From Demequina sp. NBRC 110051 (lineage in GTDB: Bacteria > Actinomycetota > Actinomycetes > Actinomycetales > Demequinaceae), in the NCBI RefSeq assembly GCF_002090055.1, contig NZ_BBRH01000007.1:186001-250000 (forward strand): a stretch of 64,000 nucleotides of DNA, written 5' to 3'. The position numbers were made by a program, and so were the translations under genes. The notes beneath the pieces are model-generated. The model was not told the origin of the DNA, searched no databases, and saw nothing but the letters and a program-made list of their open reading frames with translations. Shown here one piece after another: positions 50,381 to 57,800 of the stretch. Numbering within the stretch: the stretch's first letter is position 1; each line of letters starts with the position of its first letter.

Positions 50381-51613
50381 GTGAAGGCCCTCGTCGTGGC
50401 GGATTCCGACTCGTACCTGAAGTGGGCGGTGTCGCGGGCCCTCGATCTGCCCGCCAGTTGGGACGTCGAGGTCGTCGTGGTCGCCAACGCCGTGACCCCG
50501 AGCCCGCAACAGCGCCACGATGCGGTCGCCGGGAGGTGGCCCGAGGTCGCGGTCGTCGACGTGCAGGACGTGGGACGGCGGGTCTCTTCGGGAGTGGACA
50601 TCCTGCTGCTGGCGTGCCGAGGCCCGCTCATCGGTCACCTGTTCTCCACGGTGTTGGCCGATGCCTCGCGACGTCCCGTCGTCGCGGCGGGGATTCCGGG
50701 CTTGTGGTTCCCGCCCACCGAGCGCGGTCTCGCGTTTCGCGCGGAGGTGGACGTGATGATTGTCCATAGCGAGCGCGAAAGGGACGCGGGTCGAGCGCTT
50801 GTTAGGCACGGGGCCCACCAGTGGGGACTCGCCAGCCTCGCCGTCGCCACAGCCCGGCCGGCCCCCGCAGAACGCACCGATGCGCGCGATGGAGCGTTGG
50901 TCTTCGCGCCCCAGGCCTTGGTGCCGCGCACCGTAGCGGACAGGCGACGGCTGCTGGACGCCCTGATCGACACCGCCCGCGCGCACCCCGACGTGCCCGT
51001 GGTGATCAAGCTGCGCGGCGGAGAGGACGAGGCTCAGACCCATCGCGAGTTCGCGTCCTTTCCGCAGCTAGCCGACGAGGCCGGGCCGCTTCCGGCGAAC
51101 CTGCAGTTTGCCCGTGGCGCCCTGGCCGATCACCTCGATGGCGCGCTCGGCCTCGTCACGGTCAGCTCGACGGCCGCACTCGAGGCGATTGCCGCGCGTG
51201 TGCCGACGCTCATCATCGGGGACTTTGGGGTCGACGAGGAAAACCTCAACATCGTGTTCGCCGGGAGCGGCCTGGTCGGCACGTTGGATGACGTGCGCGC
51301 GCTGCGGCTTTTCGAGCCGCACCAGGAGTGGCTCGCCGCCAACTACTTTCATGACGCCCAGGCCTCCGACTGGGTTGCCACCGTGGAGGCGCTCGCGGTC
51401 GATCCAGCCGCACGCGAGCGGCTGCGCCGGGAGCGGCCCGCACTGCAGCGCGCTCGCGGGACCCGCGCGGTCCTCGCGCGCGCCAGGCGAAGGGCTCAGG
51501 CGCTGGGCGCCGCGGATGTGTGGTGGAGGCGCGCCGCCATGAGCGCTCTCCGAGGGGTATCGGCCGTGGTGCGGCGGACGCCCCAGACGTCCGACACGGG
51601 CCCCTCATCTTGA
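50381..51613 (+). CDS. putative GT-B glycosyltransferase (DUF6716-like) of the surface-polymer locus
   Basis: A 410-residue protein starting VKALVVADSDSYLKWAVSRAL. It shows DILLLACRGPLIGHLFSTVLA, DVMIVHSERERDAGRALV, VVIKLRGGEDEAQTHREF and ALGLVTVSSTAALEAIAARVPTLIIGDFGV in pieces; the Lys/Arg site and the Ser-Ser-Thr loop resemble polysialyltransferase-type GT-B enzymes. I recall such proteins in actinobacterial surface-glycan loci under a DUF label, but the number is from memory. It has its own leaderless promoter. The C-terminal 60 residues are Arg-rich. Confidence 0.5.
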   Translation: MKALVVADSDSYLKWAVSRALDLPASWDVEVVVVANAVTPSPQQRHDAVAGRWPEVAVVDVQDVGRRVSSGVDILLLACRGPLIGHLFSTVLADASRRPVVAAGIPGLWFPPTERGLAFRAEVDVMIVHSERERDAGRALVRHGAHQWGLASLAVATARPAPAERTDARDGALVFAPQALVPRTVADRRRLLDALIDTARAHPDVPVVIKLRGGEDEAQTHREFASFPQLADEAGPLPANLQFARGALADHLDGALGLVTVSSTAALEAIAARVPTLIIGDFGVDEENLNIVFAGSGLVGTLDDVRALRLFEPHQEWLAANYFHDAQASDWVATVEALAVDPAARERLRRERPALQRARGTRAVLARARRRAQALGAADVWWRRAAMSALRGVSAVVRRTPQTSDTGPSS

Positions 51614-51616
51614 AAC

Positions 51617-51651
51617 CTACGGTGCCGTAGCCTACGCTTGCGTAAGTTACG
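51617..51651. promoter_or_regulatory. three stacked palindromes, TetR-type operators, before the E1-alpha gene
   Basis: CTACGG-TG-CCGTAG (51617-51630), TACGC-TT-GCGTA (51633-51644) and CGTAA-G-TTACG (51641-51651) follow each other, the last two overlapping. TACG...CGTA arms are common in TetR-family operators of acyl-CoA and 2-oxoacid pathways. No regulator gene is adjacent. Confidence 0.6.
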
Positions 51652-51669
51652 ACCGGAGGCGCCGATCCC

Positions 51670-52830
51670 GTGCCACGGTCCGTGCGGAAGGAGGCACCCG
51701 TGGCCGCAGGAGGACCCCTCTCCACCGATGATCTGGTGCAGCTGCTCACCCCAGCAGGCGAGCGCATAGGCCACCAGCAGTTCGACGCCTACGCGTCCCA
51801 CCTCACACCCGAGGAACTGCGCGCCATGTGGCGCGACATGACCCTGGTGCGCGCCTTTGACAAGGAGGCCACGAGCCTGCAGCGTCAGGGCGAGCTGGGG
51901 CTGTGGGTGCAGTCGTGGGGCCAGGAGGCGGCGCAGATCGGCTCGGGCCACGCGCTGAACTCCCAGGACTTCGTCTTCCCCAGCTACCGCGAGCACGGCG
52001 TGGCCCACACGCGCGGGGTGGACCTGGTCGAGGTGCTGCGCATCTTCCGCGGCCTCCAACACGGCGCATGGACGCCCGCGGATCACAACTTCCACCTCTA
52101 CACGCTGGTGATTGGCTCGCACGCCCTGCACGCCACCGGCTACGCGATGGGTCTCACCAAGGACGGCCTGGTCGCCACGGGCGACCCCGCGAAGGATGCG
52201 GCCGTCGTCGCGTACTTCGGCGACGGCGCCACGAGCCAGGGAGATGTCGCCGAGGCGCTCACGTTCGCCTCCGTCTACGACGCCCCCGTGGTGTTCTTCG
52301 TCCAGAACAACCAGTACGCGATCTCCGAGTCCGCCACCCGCCAGAGCCGCGTGCCCATCGCCGACCGCGGCAAGGGCGTGGGCATCCCCTCGGTGCGCGT
52401 CGACGGCAACGACGTCATCGCCTCTCACGCGGTGACCCGCTGGGCCCTCGAGCACGCGCGCAGCGGCCAGGGCCCCGTCCTTATCGAGGCCTTCACCTAC
52501 CGTATGGGCGCCCACACCACCTCGGACGACCCCACCCGCTACCGGCCCAAGGCCGAAGAGCAGCTGTGGGCCGAGCGCGACCCGATCGCCCGCTTGGAGG
52601 CACACCTCGAAGCGGCCGGCGAGCTCCCCGACGAGTTCCGGGCTGAGGTCGAGGCCCAGGCGAAGGCGCTCGGCGAGCGCACTCGCACCACCGTGCGCGG
52701 CTGGACCAAGCCCGACACCCTCGGCATGTTCGACCACGTCTATGCCGAACCCCATGCCAGCGTGGAGGCGGAGCGCGCGTGGTTCGACCGCTACCAGCGT
52801 TCCTTCGCGGATCAGGAGGCGACCCGATGA
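51670..52830 (+). CDS. 2-oxoacid dehydrogenase E1 component, alpha subunit
   Basis: A 386-residue thiamine-diphosphate enzyme subunit of the pyruvate or branched-chain 2-oxoacid dehydrogenase type. It has LWVQSWGQEAAQIGSGHAL, VFPSYREHGVAHTRGV, the cofactor motif GDG (184-186) to NN (about 213-214) in FGDGATSQGDVAEALTF...VQNN, and FTYRMGAHTTSDDPTRYR (phosphorylation-loop equivalent). With E1-beta it decarboxylates the 2-oxoacid and passes the acyl group to E2. The GTG at 51670 follows CGGAGG. Its stop overlaps the E1-beta start. Pyruvate or branched-chain specificity cannot be settled by eye. Confidence 0.9.
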   Translation: MPRSVRKEAPVAAGGPLSTDDLVQLLTPAGERIGHQQFDAYASHLTPEELRAMWRDMTLVRAFDKEATSLQRQGELGLWVQSWGQEAAQIGSGHALNSQDFVFPSYREHGVAHTRGVDLVEVLRIFRGLQHGAWTPADHNFHLYTLVIGSHALHATGYAMGLTKDGLVATGDPAKDAAVVAYFGDGATSQGDVAEALTFASVYDAPVVFFVQNNQYAISESATRQSRVPIADRGKGVGIPSVRVDGNDVIASHAVTRWALEHARSGQGPVLIEAFTYRMGAHTTSDDPTRYRPKAEEQLWAERDPIARLEAHLEAAGELPDEFRAEVEAQAKALGERTRTTVRGWTKPDTLGMFDHVYAEPHASVEAERAWFDRYQRSFADQEATR

Positions 52831-53927
52831 CGACCCTCGACGAGCGTCCGGCGACGGCGCGTACGCAGCACGCCGCGGCATCGGGCTCCGGTGCGCGCGC
52901 CGAGCGACCCGCGCCCACCACCATGACCATGGCCGGCGCGATCAACGCGGGCCTGCGCGCCGCGATGGAGCGTGACCCCAAGACGCTGCTGATGGGCGAG
53001 GACATCGGCGCGCTCGGCGGCGTGTTCCGCGTCACCGACGGCCTGCACAAGGACTTCGGCGACGACCGCGTCATGGACACCCCGCTCGCGGAGTCAGGCA
53101 TCGTCGGCACGGCGATCGGCATGGCGATGCGCGGATACCGTCCTGTGATCGAGATTCAGTTCGACGGTTTCATTTTCCCCGCGTACGACCAGATCACCAC
53201 GCAGCTGGCGAAGATGCACTACCGCTCGGGCGGAGCCATCCAGCTGCCCGTGGTCATCCGTGTGCCGTTCGCCGGTGGCATCGGCGCGGTCGAGCACCAC
53301 TCCGAGAGCCCCGAGGCGCTGTTCGCGCACACCGCGGGCCTGCGCATCGTGTCGCCGGCCACCCCGCAGGACGCGTTCGACATGATCCAGCAGGCGATCG
53401 CGTCGCCCGACCCGGTGATGTTCTTCGAGCCCAAGGCGCGCTACTGGGACAAGGGCGAGGTCGACACGACTCGCGTGAAGGCCCAGCTCGACACGGCAGC
53501 CGGCGCCTCCACCGGCACCGCCGAGATGTCCCGCGCACGCGTGGCCCGCGAGGGATCCGACGTCACCGTCGTCTCCTACGGCCCCACCGTGCGCCTCGCC
53601 CTCCAGGCCGCGCAGGTGGCCGCCGGCGACGGCACCGACATCGAGGTCATCGACCTGCGCTCCATCTCGCCGCTCGACTCCGACACCGTCGTGAAGTCCG
53701 CGCGCAAGACGGGCCGTGTGGTGGTGGTCCACGAGGCGCCCACGTCCTTCGGCTCCGGCGCCGAGCTGTCCAGTCGCGTCCACGAGCAGGCCTTCTTCCA
53801 CCTCCACGCGCCCGTGCTGCGCGTGGGCGGCTTCTCCACGCCCTACCCTGGGGCCGTCTTCGAGCACGACTACTTGCCCAGCCTCGACCGCGTTCTCGAC
53901 GCCGTCGACAAGGTCATGGCCCACTGA
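52827..53927 (+). CDS. 2-oxoacid dehydrogenase E1 component, beta subunit
   Basis: A 366-residue transketolase-like beta subunit. After a variable N-terminus of about 35 residues it shows AINAGLRAAMERDPKTLLMGEDIGALGGVFRVTDGL, FGDDRVMDTPLAESGIVGTAIGMAMRGYRPVIEIQF and VRVPFAGGIGAVEHHSESPEALF in pieces, and the C-terminal VIDLRSISPLDSDTVVKSARKTGRVVVVHEA. It forms the alpha2beta2 E1 with the preceding product. AGGAGG (52814-52819) precedes the ATG, which overlaps the E1-alpha stop. Confidence 0.93.
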   Translation: MTTLDERPATARTQHAAASGSGARAERPAPTTMTMAGAINAGLRAAMERDPKTLLMGEDIGALGGVFRVTDGLHKDFGDDRVMDTPLAESGIVGTAIGMAMRGYRPVIEIQFDGFIFPAYDQITTQLAKMHYRSGGAIQLPVVIRVPFAGGIGAVEHHSESPEALFAHTAGLRIVSPATPQDAFDMIQQAIASPDPVMFFEPKARYWDKGEVDTTRVKAQLDTAAGASTGTAEMSRARVAREGSDVTVVSYGPTVRLALQAAQVAAGDGTDIEVIDLRSISPLDSDTVVKSARKTGRVVVVHEAPTSFGSGAELSSRVHEQAFFHLHAPVLRVGGFSTPYPGAVFEHDYLPSLDRVLDAVDKVMAH

Positions 53928-53938
53928 GGGGAACGCCG

Positions 53939-55366
53939 ATGCCTACCTACCAGCAGTTCAACCTGCCCGACGCCGGCGAGGGCCTCACCGAGGCAGACAT
54001 CGTCACGTGGTCGGTCGCCGTCGGCGACACCGTCGAGGTCAACCAGCCCATCGTCGAGATCGAGACCGCCAAGTCCCTCGTCGAGCTCCCCAGCCCCTTC
54101 TCTGGCGTCGTGACCCGCCTGCTGGTCGACGAGGGTGAGACCGTCGAGGTCGGCGTGCCGATCCTCGAGGTCGACGTGGACCCCGACGGCGAGGCTCCCG
54201 CGGAGCCTTCCGCTCCCGTTCAGACGGCCGATGCCGTGGCCGAGCAGCCGTCGCCGGTCGCCCAGGAATCGGCGCAGGATTCCGCGCACGCTTCCGCACC
54301 GGCGGCGCCCAGCGCCGCTGCCGCGGCGCCTGCCGCGCCCGCCGAGGAAGGCTCCGGAGCGGTGCTGGTGGGCTACGGCGTCAAGGCCGGATCGGCGACG
54401 CGCCGCGAGCGCGTCGAGGGCTCGCTCGAGCCCATCGGCGGCGCCGAGGCCGGGGCTGAGTACCCGGTGCTCGCCAAGCCTCCGGTGCGCAAGCTTGCCA
54501 AGGAGCTCGGCGTCGACCTCACCACCGTCACCCCGTCGGGCCCCGGCGGGCTCGTGACGCGCGAAGACGTCGAGCAGCAGGTGAAGGCCACGGCCGCCCA
54601 GACGCTCGCGACCTACGCGGGCGACGACCAGCCGTGGCTCGCGTCCGGCACCACCACGCGCGACGGGCGCTCGACCCGCGTGCCCGTGAAGTCGGTGCGC
54701 AAGCGCACGGCCGAGGCGATGGTGCAGTCCGCCTTCACCGCCCCGCACGTCACCGAGTTCCTGACGGTCGACGTCACCGAGACGATGAACCTCGTCGCGC
54801 GCCTCAAGCAGGACCGCGACTTCGCCGACGTGCGTGTCACGCCCCTGCTCATCGTGGCGAAGGCGTTGCTCCTCGCGGTTCGCCGTCACCCCGAGGTCAA
54901 CGCGAGCTGGGACGACGAGGCGCAGGAGATCGTCTACAAGCACTACGTGAACCTCGGCATCGCCGCCTCGACCCCGCGCGGGCTCGTGGTGCCCAACATC
55001 AAGGACGCTCACCGCCTGCCGCTGCACGCGCTCGCGGTCGAGCTGCAGGACCTGACTGCTCAGGCTCGCAACGGCTCGACCTCGCCGCGCGCCATGAACG
55101 ACGGCACGGTCACGATCACGAACATCGGCCCGCTCGGGATCGACACGGGTACGCCGATCCTCAACCCCGGCGAATCCGCAATCCTCGCCTTCGGCGCGGT
55201 GCGTCAGCAGCCGTGGGTGCACGAGGGAGAGATCGCCGTGCGGTGGGTGACCACGCTCGCGCTGAGCTTTGATCACCGCCTGATCGACGGCGAGCTGGGT
55301 GCGCGCGTGCTGGCCGACGTGGGTCGCGTGATGCAGGACCCCAGCCAGGGTCTCGTCTGGGCATGA
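53939..55366 (+). CDS. dihydrolipoyl acyltransferase (E2) of a 2-oxoacid dehydrogenase
   Basis: A 475-residue E2. One lipoyl domain (about 4-78) carries the lipoylated K45 in IETAKSLVE, an Ala/Pro/Ser-rich linker follows, then a peripheral-subunit-binding domain (PPVRKLAKELGVDLTTVTPSGPGGLVTREDV in pieces, about 182-215) and the catalytic core with H446 and D450 in LSFDHRLIDG. It moves the acyl group to CoA and forms the core of the complex. GAGGGGA precedes the ATG. The 14-base motif at 54226-54239 is read as ADAV at the start of the linker. No E3 gene follows. Confidence 0.94.
   Translation: MPTYQQFNLPDAGEGLTEADIVTWSVAVGDTVEVNQPIVEIETAKSLVELPSPFSGVVTRLLVDEGETVEVGVPILEVDVDPDGEAPAEPSAPVQTADAVAEQPSPVAQESAQDSAHASAPAAPSAAAAAPAAPAEEGSGAVLVGYGVKAGSATRRERVEGSLEPIGGAEAGAEYPVLAKPPVRKLAKELGVDLTTVTPSGPGGLVTREDVEQQVKATAAQTLATYAGDDQPWLASGTTTRDGRSTRVPVKSVRKRTAEAMVQSAFTAPHVTEFLTVDVTETMNLVARLKQDRDFADVRVTPLLIVAKALLLAVRRHPEVNASWDDEAQEIVYKHYVNLGIAASTPRGLVVPNIKDAHRLPLHALAVELQDLTAQARNGSTSPRAMNDGTVTITNIGPLGIDTGTPILNPGESAILAFGAVRQQPWVHEGEIAVRWVTTLALSFDHRLIDGELGARVLADVGRVMQDPSQGLVWA
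54226..54239 (+). repeat. 14-base dispersed motif, copy 13
   Basis: Exact copy in the E2 interdomain linker (peptide ADAV in VQTADAVAEQP). Confidence 0.85.
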
Positions 55367-56637
55367 CCGCGCCCGCCGGAGCCCCCGCGACTGGGGGCGG
55401 CTCCGGCGTGGTCCGCTCGCGCGTCGCGATCCTTGCCTCCGCGCAGCTGATCGCCGGCGTGGGGGTGAGTTCGGCGATCGCCGTGGGCGGTTTGCTGGCC
55501 GAGGAGATCTCCGGCACCGCGTCCTTCTCCGGCCTGCCGCAGACGGCGAACGTGCTGGGCGCGGCGGTGATGGCCGTGCCGCTGGCGCGCCTCGCCGGTC
55601 GGGCGGGCCGTCGCACGGCGCTCGCCTCGGGCTTCGCCCTCGCCGCCGTCGGCGCGGCCGTCGCGCTGCTGTCCGCGGCCGTCGCGTCTCTGCCGTTGCT
55701 CATCCTGGGCTGCCTCCTCCTTGGCGCCGGCATGGCAGCCGGGTTGCAGGCACGCTTCGCCGCGACCGATGGGGTCTCGGACCGCCGCCGCGGCATCGTC
55801 CTGTCGATCGTCGTATGGGCGTCCTCGCTCGGCGCCATCGTGGGGCCCAACCTCATCGACCCCGGCACGCGGGTGGGTCAGGCGCTCGGCATCATCCCGC
55901 TGGGAGGGTCGTGGGTGTTCGCCCTTGCGGCGTTGCTGGTAGCCGCCGCCATCATCGTCCTGCTGCTGCGCGGGGTGCGCCCCGCGAGCGCGCCGCCGCG
56001 GCGCCGGATCCGCGTGACGCTGCAGAGCCTCCTGGCCCACCCCGACGGACGCTTGGGGCTTGTGGCCATGGCGAGCGGGCACGCGGTGATGGTGGGCGTC
56101 ATGGCCATGAGCAGCGTGCATCTGCACGGCCACGGCTCCACGCTGACGTTCATCGGCATCGTCATCAGCGCGCACGTCGCGGGCATGTACATGCTCGCGC
56201 CGCTGTTCGGGTGGCTGACGGATCGCTGGGGCGCGCGTGCGGTCGTGGGTCTCGGCGCCGGCGTGCTGCTCGCGGGATGCGCCGGTGCGGCGACGTCGGG
56301 ACTGATGGATCAGGGACACGGCTCGCACCGCGCCGCCGAGGTCTGGGCCACCGTGGGCCTGGTGCTGATTGGGTTCGGGTGGTCGGCCGTCACCGTCGCG
56401 GCGGCCACCCTCATCGCCGTCCTGTCCCACCACGGCGACGCGGCTCCCACGGACATTCAGGGCGTCGCCGACCTCACCATGGGGCTCGCGGGCGCGAGCG
56501 CGGGAGCCCTCTCGGGCGTCGCCCTCGCGCAACTGGGTTACACGGGCCTCGCGATCGCGGGCGCGCTGCTGCTCCTCCCGCTCGCCTGGGCGCTGATGAG
56601 GCGGCCAGCCGCAGCCACCGTCACGAGCCCCAGCTGA
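55363..56637 (+). CDS. MFS transporter
   Basis: A 424-residue major-facilitator protein with about 12 membrane helices and the motif-A-like loop RLAGRAGRRTALASGFALAAVG after helix 2 and LTDRWGARAVVGLGAG after helix 8. A His/Gly-rich loop (MDQGHGSHRAAEV, HHGDAAPTD) lies in the C-terminal half. The ATG overlaps the E2 stop (ATGA), so it belongs to the dehydrogenase operon; it may move the oxoacid, its amino acid or a product (inference). Its 3' end overlaps the opposing glycosylase gene by 17 bases. Confidence 0.87.
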   Translation: MTAPAGAPATGGGSGVVRSRVAILASAQLIAGVGVSSAIAVGGLLAEEISGTASFSGLPQTANVLGAAVMAVPLARLAGRAGRRTALASGFALAAVGAAVALLSAAVASLPLLILGCLLLGAGMAAGLQARFAATDGVSDRRRGIVLSIVVWASSLGAIVGPNLIDPGTRVGQALGIIPLGGSWVFALAALLVAAAIIVLLLRGVRPASAPPRRRIRVTLQSLLAHPDGRLGLVAMASGHAVMVGVMAMSSVHLHGHGSTLTFIGIVISAHVAGMYMLAPLFGWLTDRWGARAVVGLGAGVLLAGCAGAATSGLMDQGHGSHRAAEVWATVGLVLIGFGWSAVTVAAATLIAVLSHHGDAAPTDIQGVADLTMGLAGASAGALSGVALAQLGYTGLAIAGALLLLPLAWALMRRPAAATVTSPS

Positions 56638-57751
56638 CCTCCACGGGTAGGCCCACGAACTCGCCATAGGGCTCGAAAGCCTTCTGAGCCGCCGCACGCT
56701 CGCGTGTCCCCAGCCTCACGAGCGGCTCGACCTCGACCACGCACCGCGTCGCCTTCAGCGACCGCTTCCACGTGCCGACTACGCGGCCGGCGCGCACCAG
56801 CGTCGCGCGGAACACGCCGTTGCTCCCCGGCACGACGGCGTCCAGGTGGCCGTCGTCCAGGAACGCCGAGCGGTCCCCGTAGCCCAGCATGTACTCGTCG
56901 AAGCCCGGCGGGATGACCCAACCCCCGGCCGGTGCGACCCCTCCGGCGAGCGACGCCGCCACGTCACCCGACACGAGCATGGGCCCGTCCTCCGTCGCGA
57001 CCTCGACCACGTCCTCACCGGCCCCGACCACGCCCGCGCGGCAGTCGCGCACGCCCAGGCCCGTCCACCGCGCCAGGTCCTTCACGTTCACGGGGCCGTG
57101 GGAGCGCACGTAGCGCCGAGCGATCTCGGCGAGCGCCTCTTCGTGGCCGAGGTCGCGCTGGTGCGGCGCCCACTCGTCGAGCAGCACGAACGTCTGCTCC
57201 TTGCCGACGTTCGGGGCGATGCAGGTCAGCCCCACCTGGGAGGCGTACCAGAGCAGGTGGTAACCCACCTGTCCCGGCGCCTCGATGCCGGCCGCCGCGA
57301 CGGCCTCGAGGCACGCGGCGCGGGTGAGTCGACCCCCGCCGGCGAGGGCCTCTACCAACGCCGCGTTGGATCGCGTCACGGTGTCCTCGTCGATCCCCAA
57401 GAAGGCACGTCGCCTGGCCGCATCGCGCAGGGGTTTGACGCCCATCAGGGTGAGCATCCAGCGGGCATCGGCGGACGGCACCAGGTGGACCGTGCCGCGC
57501 ATAGGCCAGGTGCGCAGCGCCTCACGCCGTTCGAGCGCTGACTCGACCACCGCCTGGGTGACGGAACCTGGTGGCCCGGCCGTGGCATCGGCCGCCTGCA
57601 GTCGCATCCCGAGCGACCACAGGCCGCTCGAGAGATCCTGCGCCTGCATGGCCCCGAACCACGTCACGGCGTCCCCGACCGACGCGAACCGCTCGCCGTG
57701 CAGGCGCAGGGCCCTCATGCGCAGGGACTGGATCTCGGGACGCGTGAGCAT
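56621..57751 (-). CDS. winged-helix DNA glycosylase-like protein (AlkX/AlkZ, YcaQ family)
   Basis: A 376-residue protein of the HTH_42 family. The N-terminal region has TWFGAMQAQDLSSGLWSLGMR with the QxQ motif used by AlkZ/AlkX glycosylases to unhook bulky or crosslinked DNA adducts, and further RTWPMRGTVHLVPSADARW, LTRAACLEAVAAAG, VNVKDLARWTGLGVRDCRAG and a C-terminal VIPPGFDEYMLGYGDRS typical of the family. The minus-strand TAGCGT box ends 6 bases before the ATG at 57751, giving a leaderless mRNA that shares its -10 region with the divergent uORF promoter. Confidence 0.82.
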   Translation of the reverse strand: MLTRPEIQSLRMRALRLHGERFASVGDAVTWFGAMQAQDLSSGLWSLGMRLQAADATAGPPGSVTQAVVESALERREALRTWPMRGTVHLVPSADARWMLTLMGVKPLRDAARRRAFLGIDEDTVTRSNAALVEALAGGGRLTRAACLEAVAAAGIEAPGQVGYHLLWYASQVGLTCIAPNVGKEQTFVLLDEWAPHQRDLGHEEALAEIARRYVRSHGPVNVKDLARWTGLGVRDCRAGVVGAGEDVVEVATEDGPMLVSGDVAASLAGGVAPAGGWVIPPGFDEYMLGYGDRSAFLDDGHLDAVVPGSNGVFRATLVRAGRVVGTWKRSLKATRCVVEVEPLVRLGTRERAAAQKAFEPYGEFVGLPVEVSWGS

Positions 57752-57757
57752 CAGGCC

Positions 57758-57767
57758 ACGCTAGCCT
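57758..57767. promoter_or_regulatory. overlapping divergent leaderless -10 boxes
   Basis: ACGCTAGCCT contains TAGCCT on the plus strand (57762-57767), 6 bases before the uORF ATG at 57774, and TAGCGT on the minus strand (57758-57763), 6 bases before the glycosylase ATG at 57751. The two boxes share the central TA, so both promoters are packed into 10 bases. Confidence 0.65.
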
Positions 57768-57773
57768 CGCCCT

Positions 57774-57800
57774 ATGACATCGGCGAGGGACGAGGGATGA
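57774..57800 (+). CDS. leaderless 8-codon upstream ORF coupled to the DUF2332 gene
   Basis: ATG ACA TCG GCG AGG GAC GAG GGA TGA encodes MTSARDEG. Its ATG sits exactly 6 bases after a TAGCCT box, and its stop overlaps the start of the DUF2332 gene (ATGA at 57797-57800). The GAGGGACGAGGG inside it is the ribosome site of the main gene. It looks like a leader peptide controlling or feeding reinitiation; the sequence has no repeated codons pointing to amino-acid attenuation. Confidence 0.5.
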   Translation: MTSARDEG

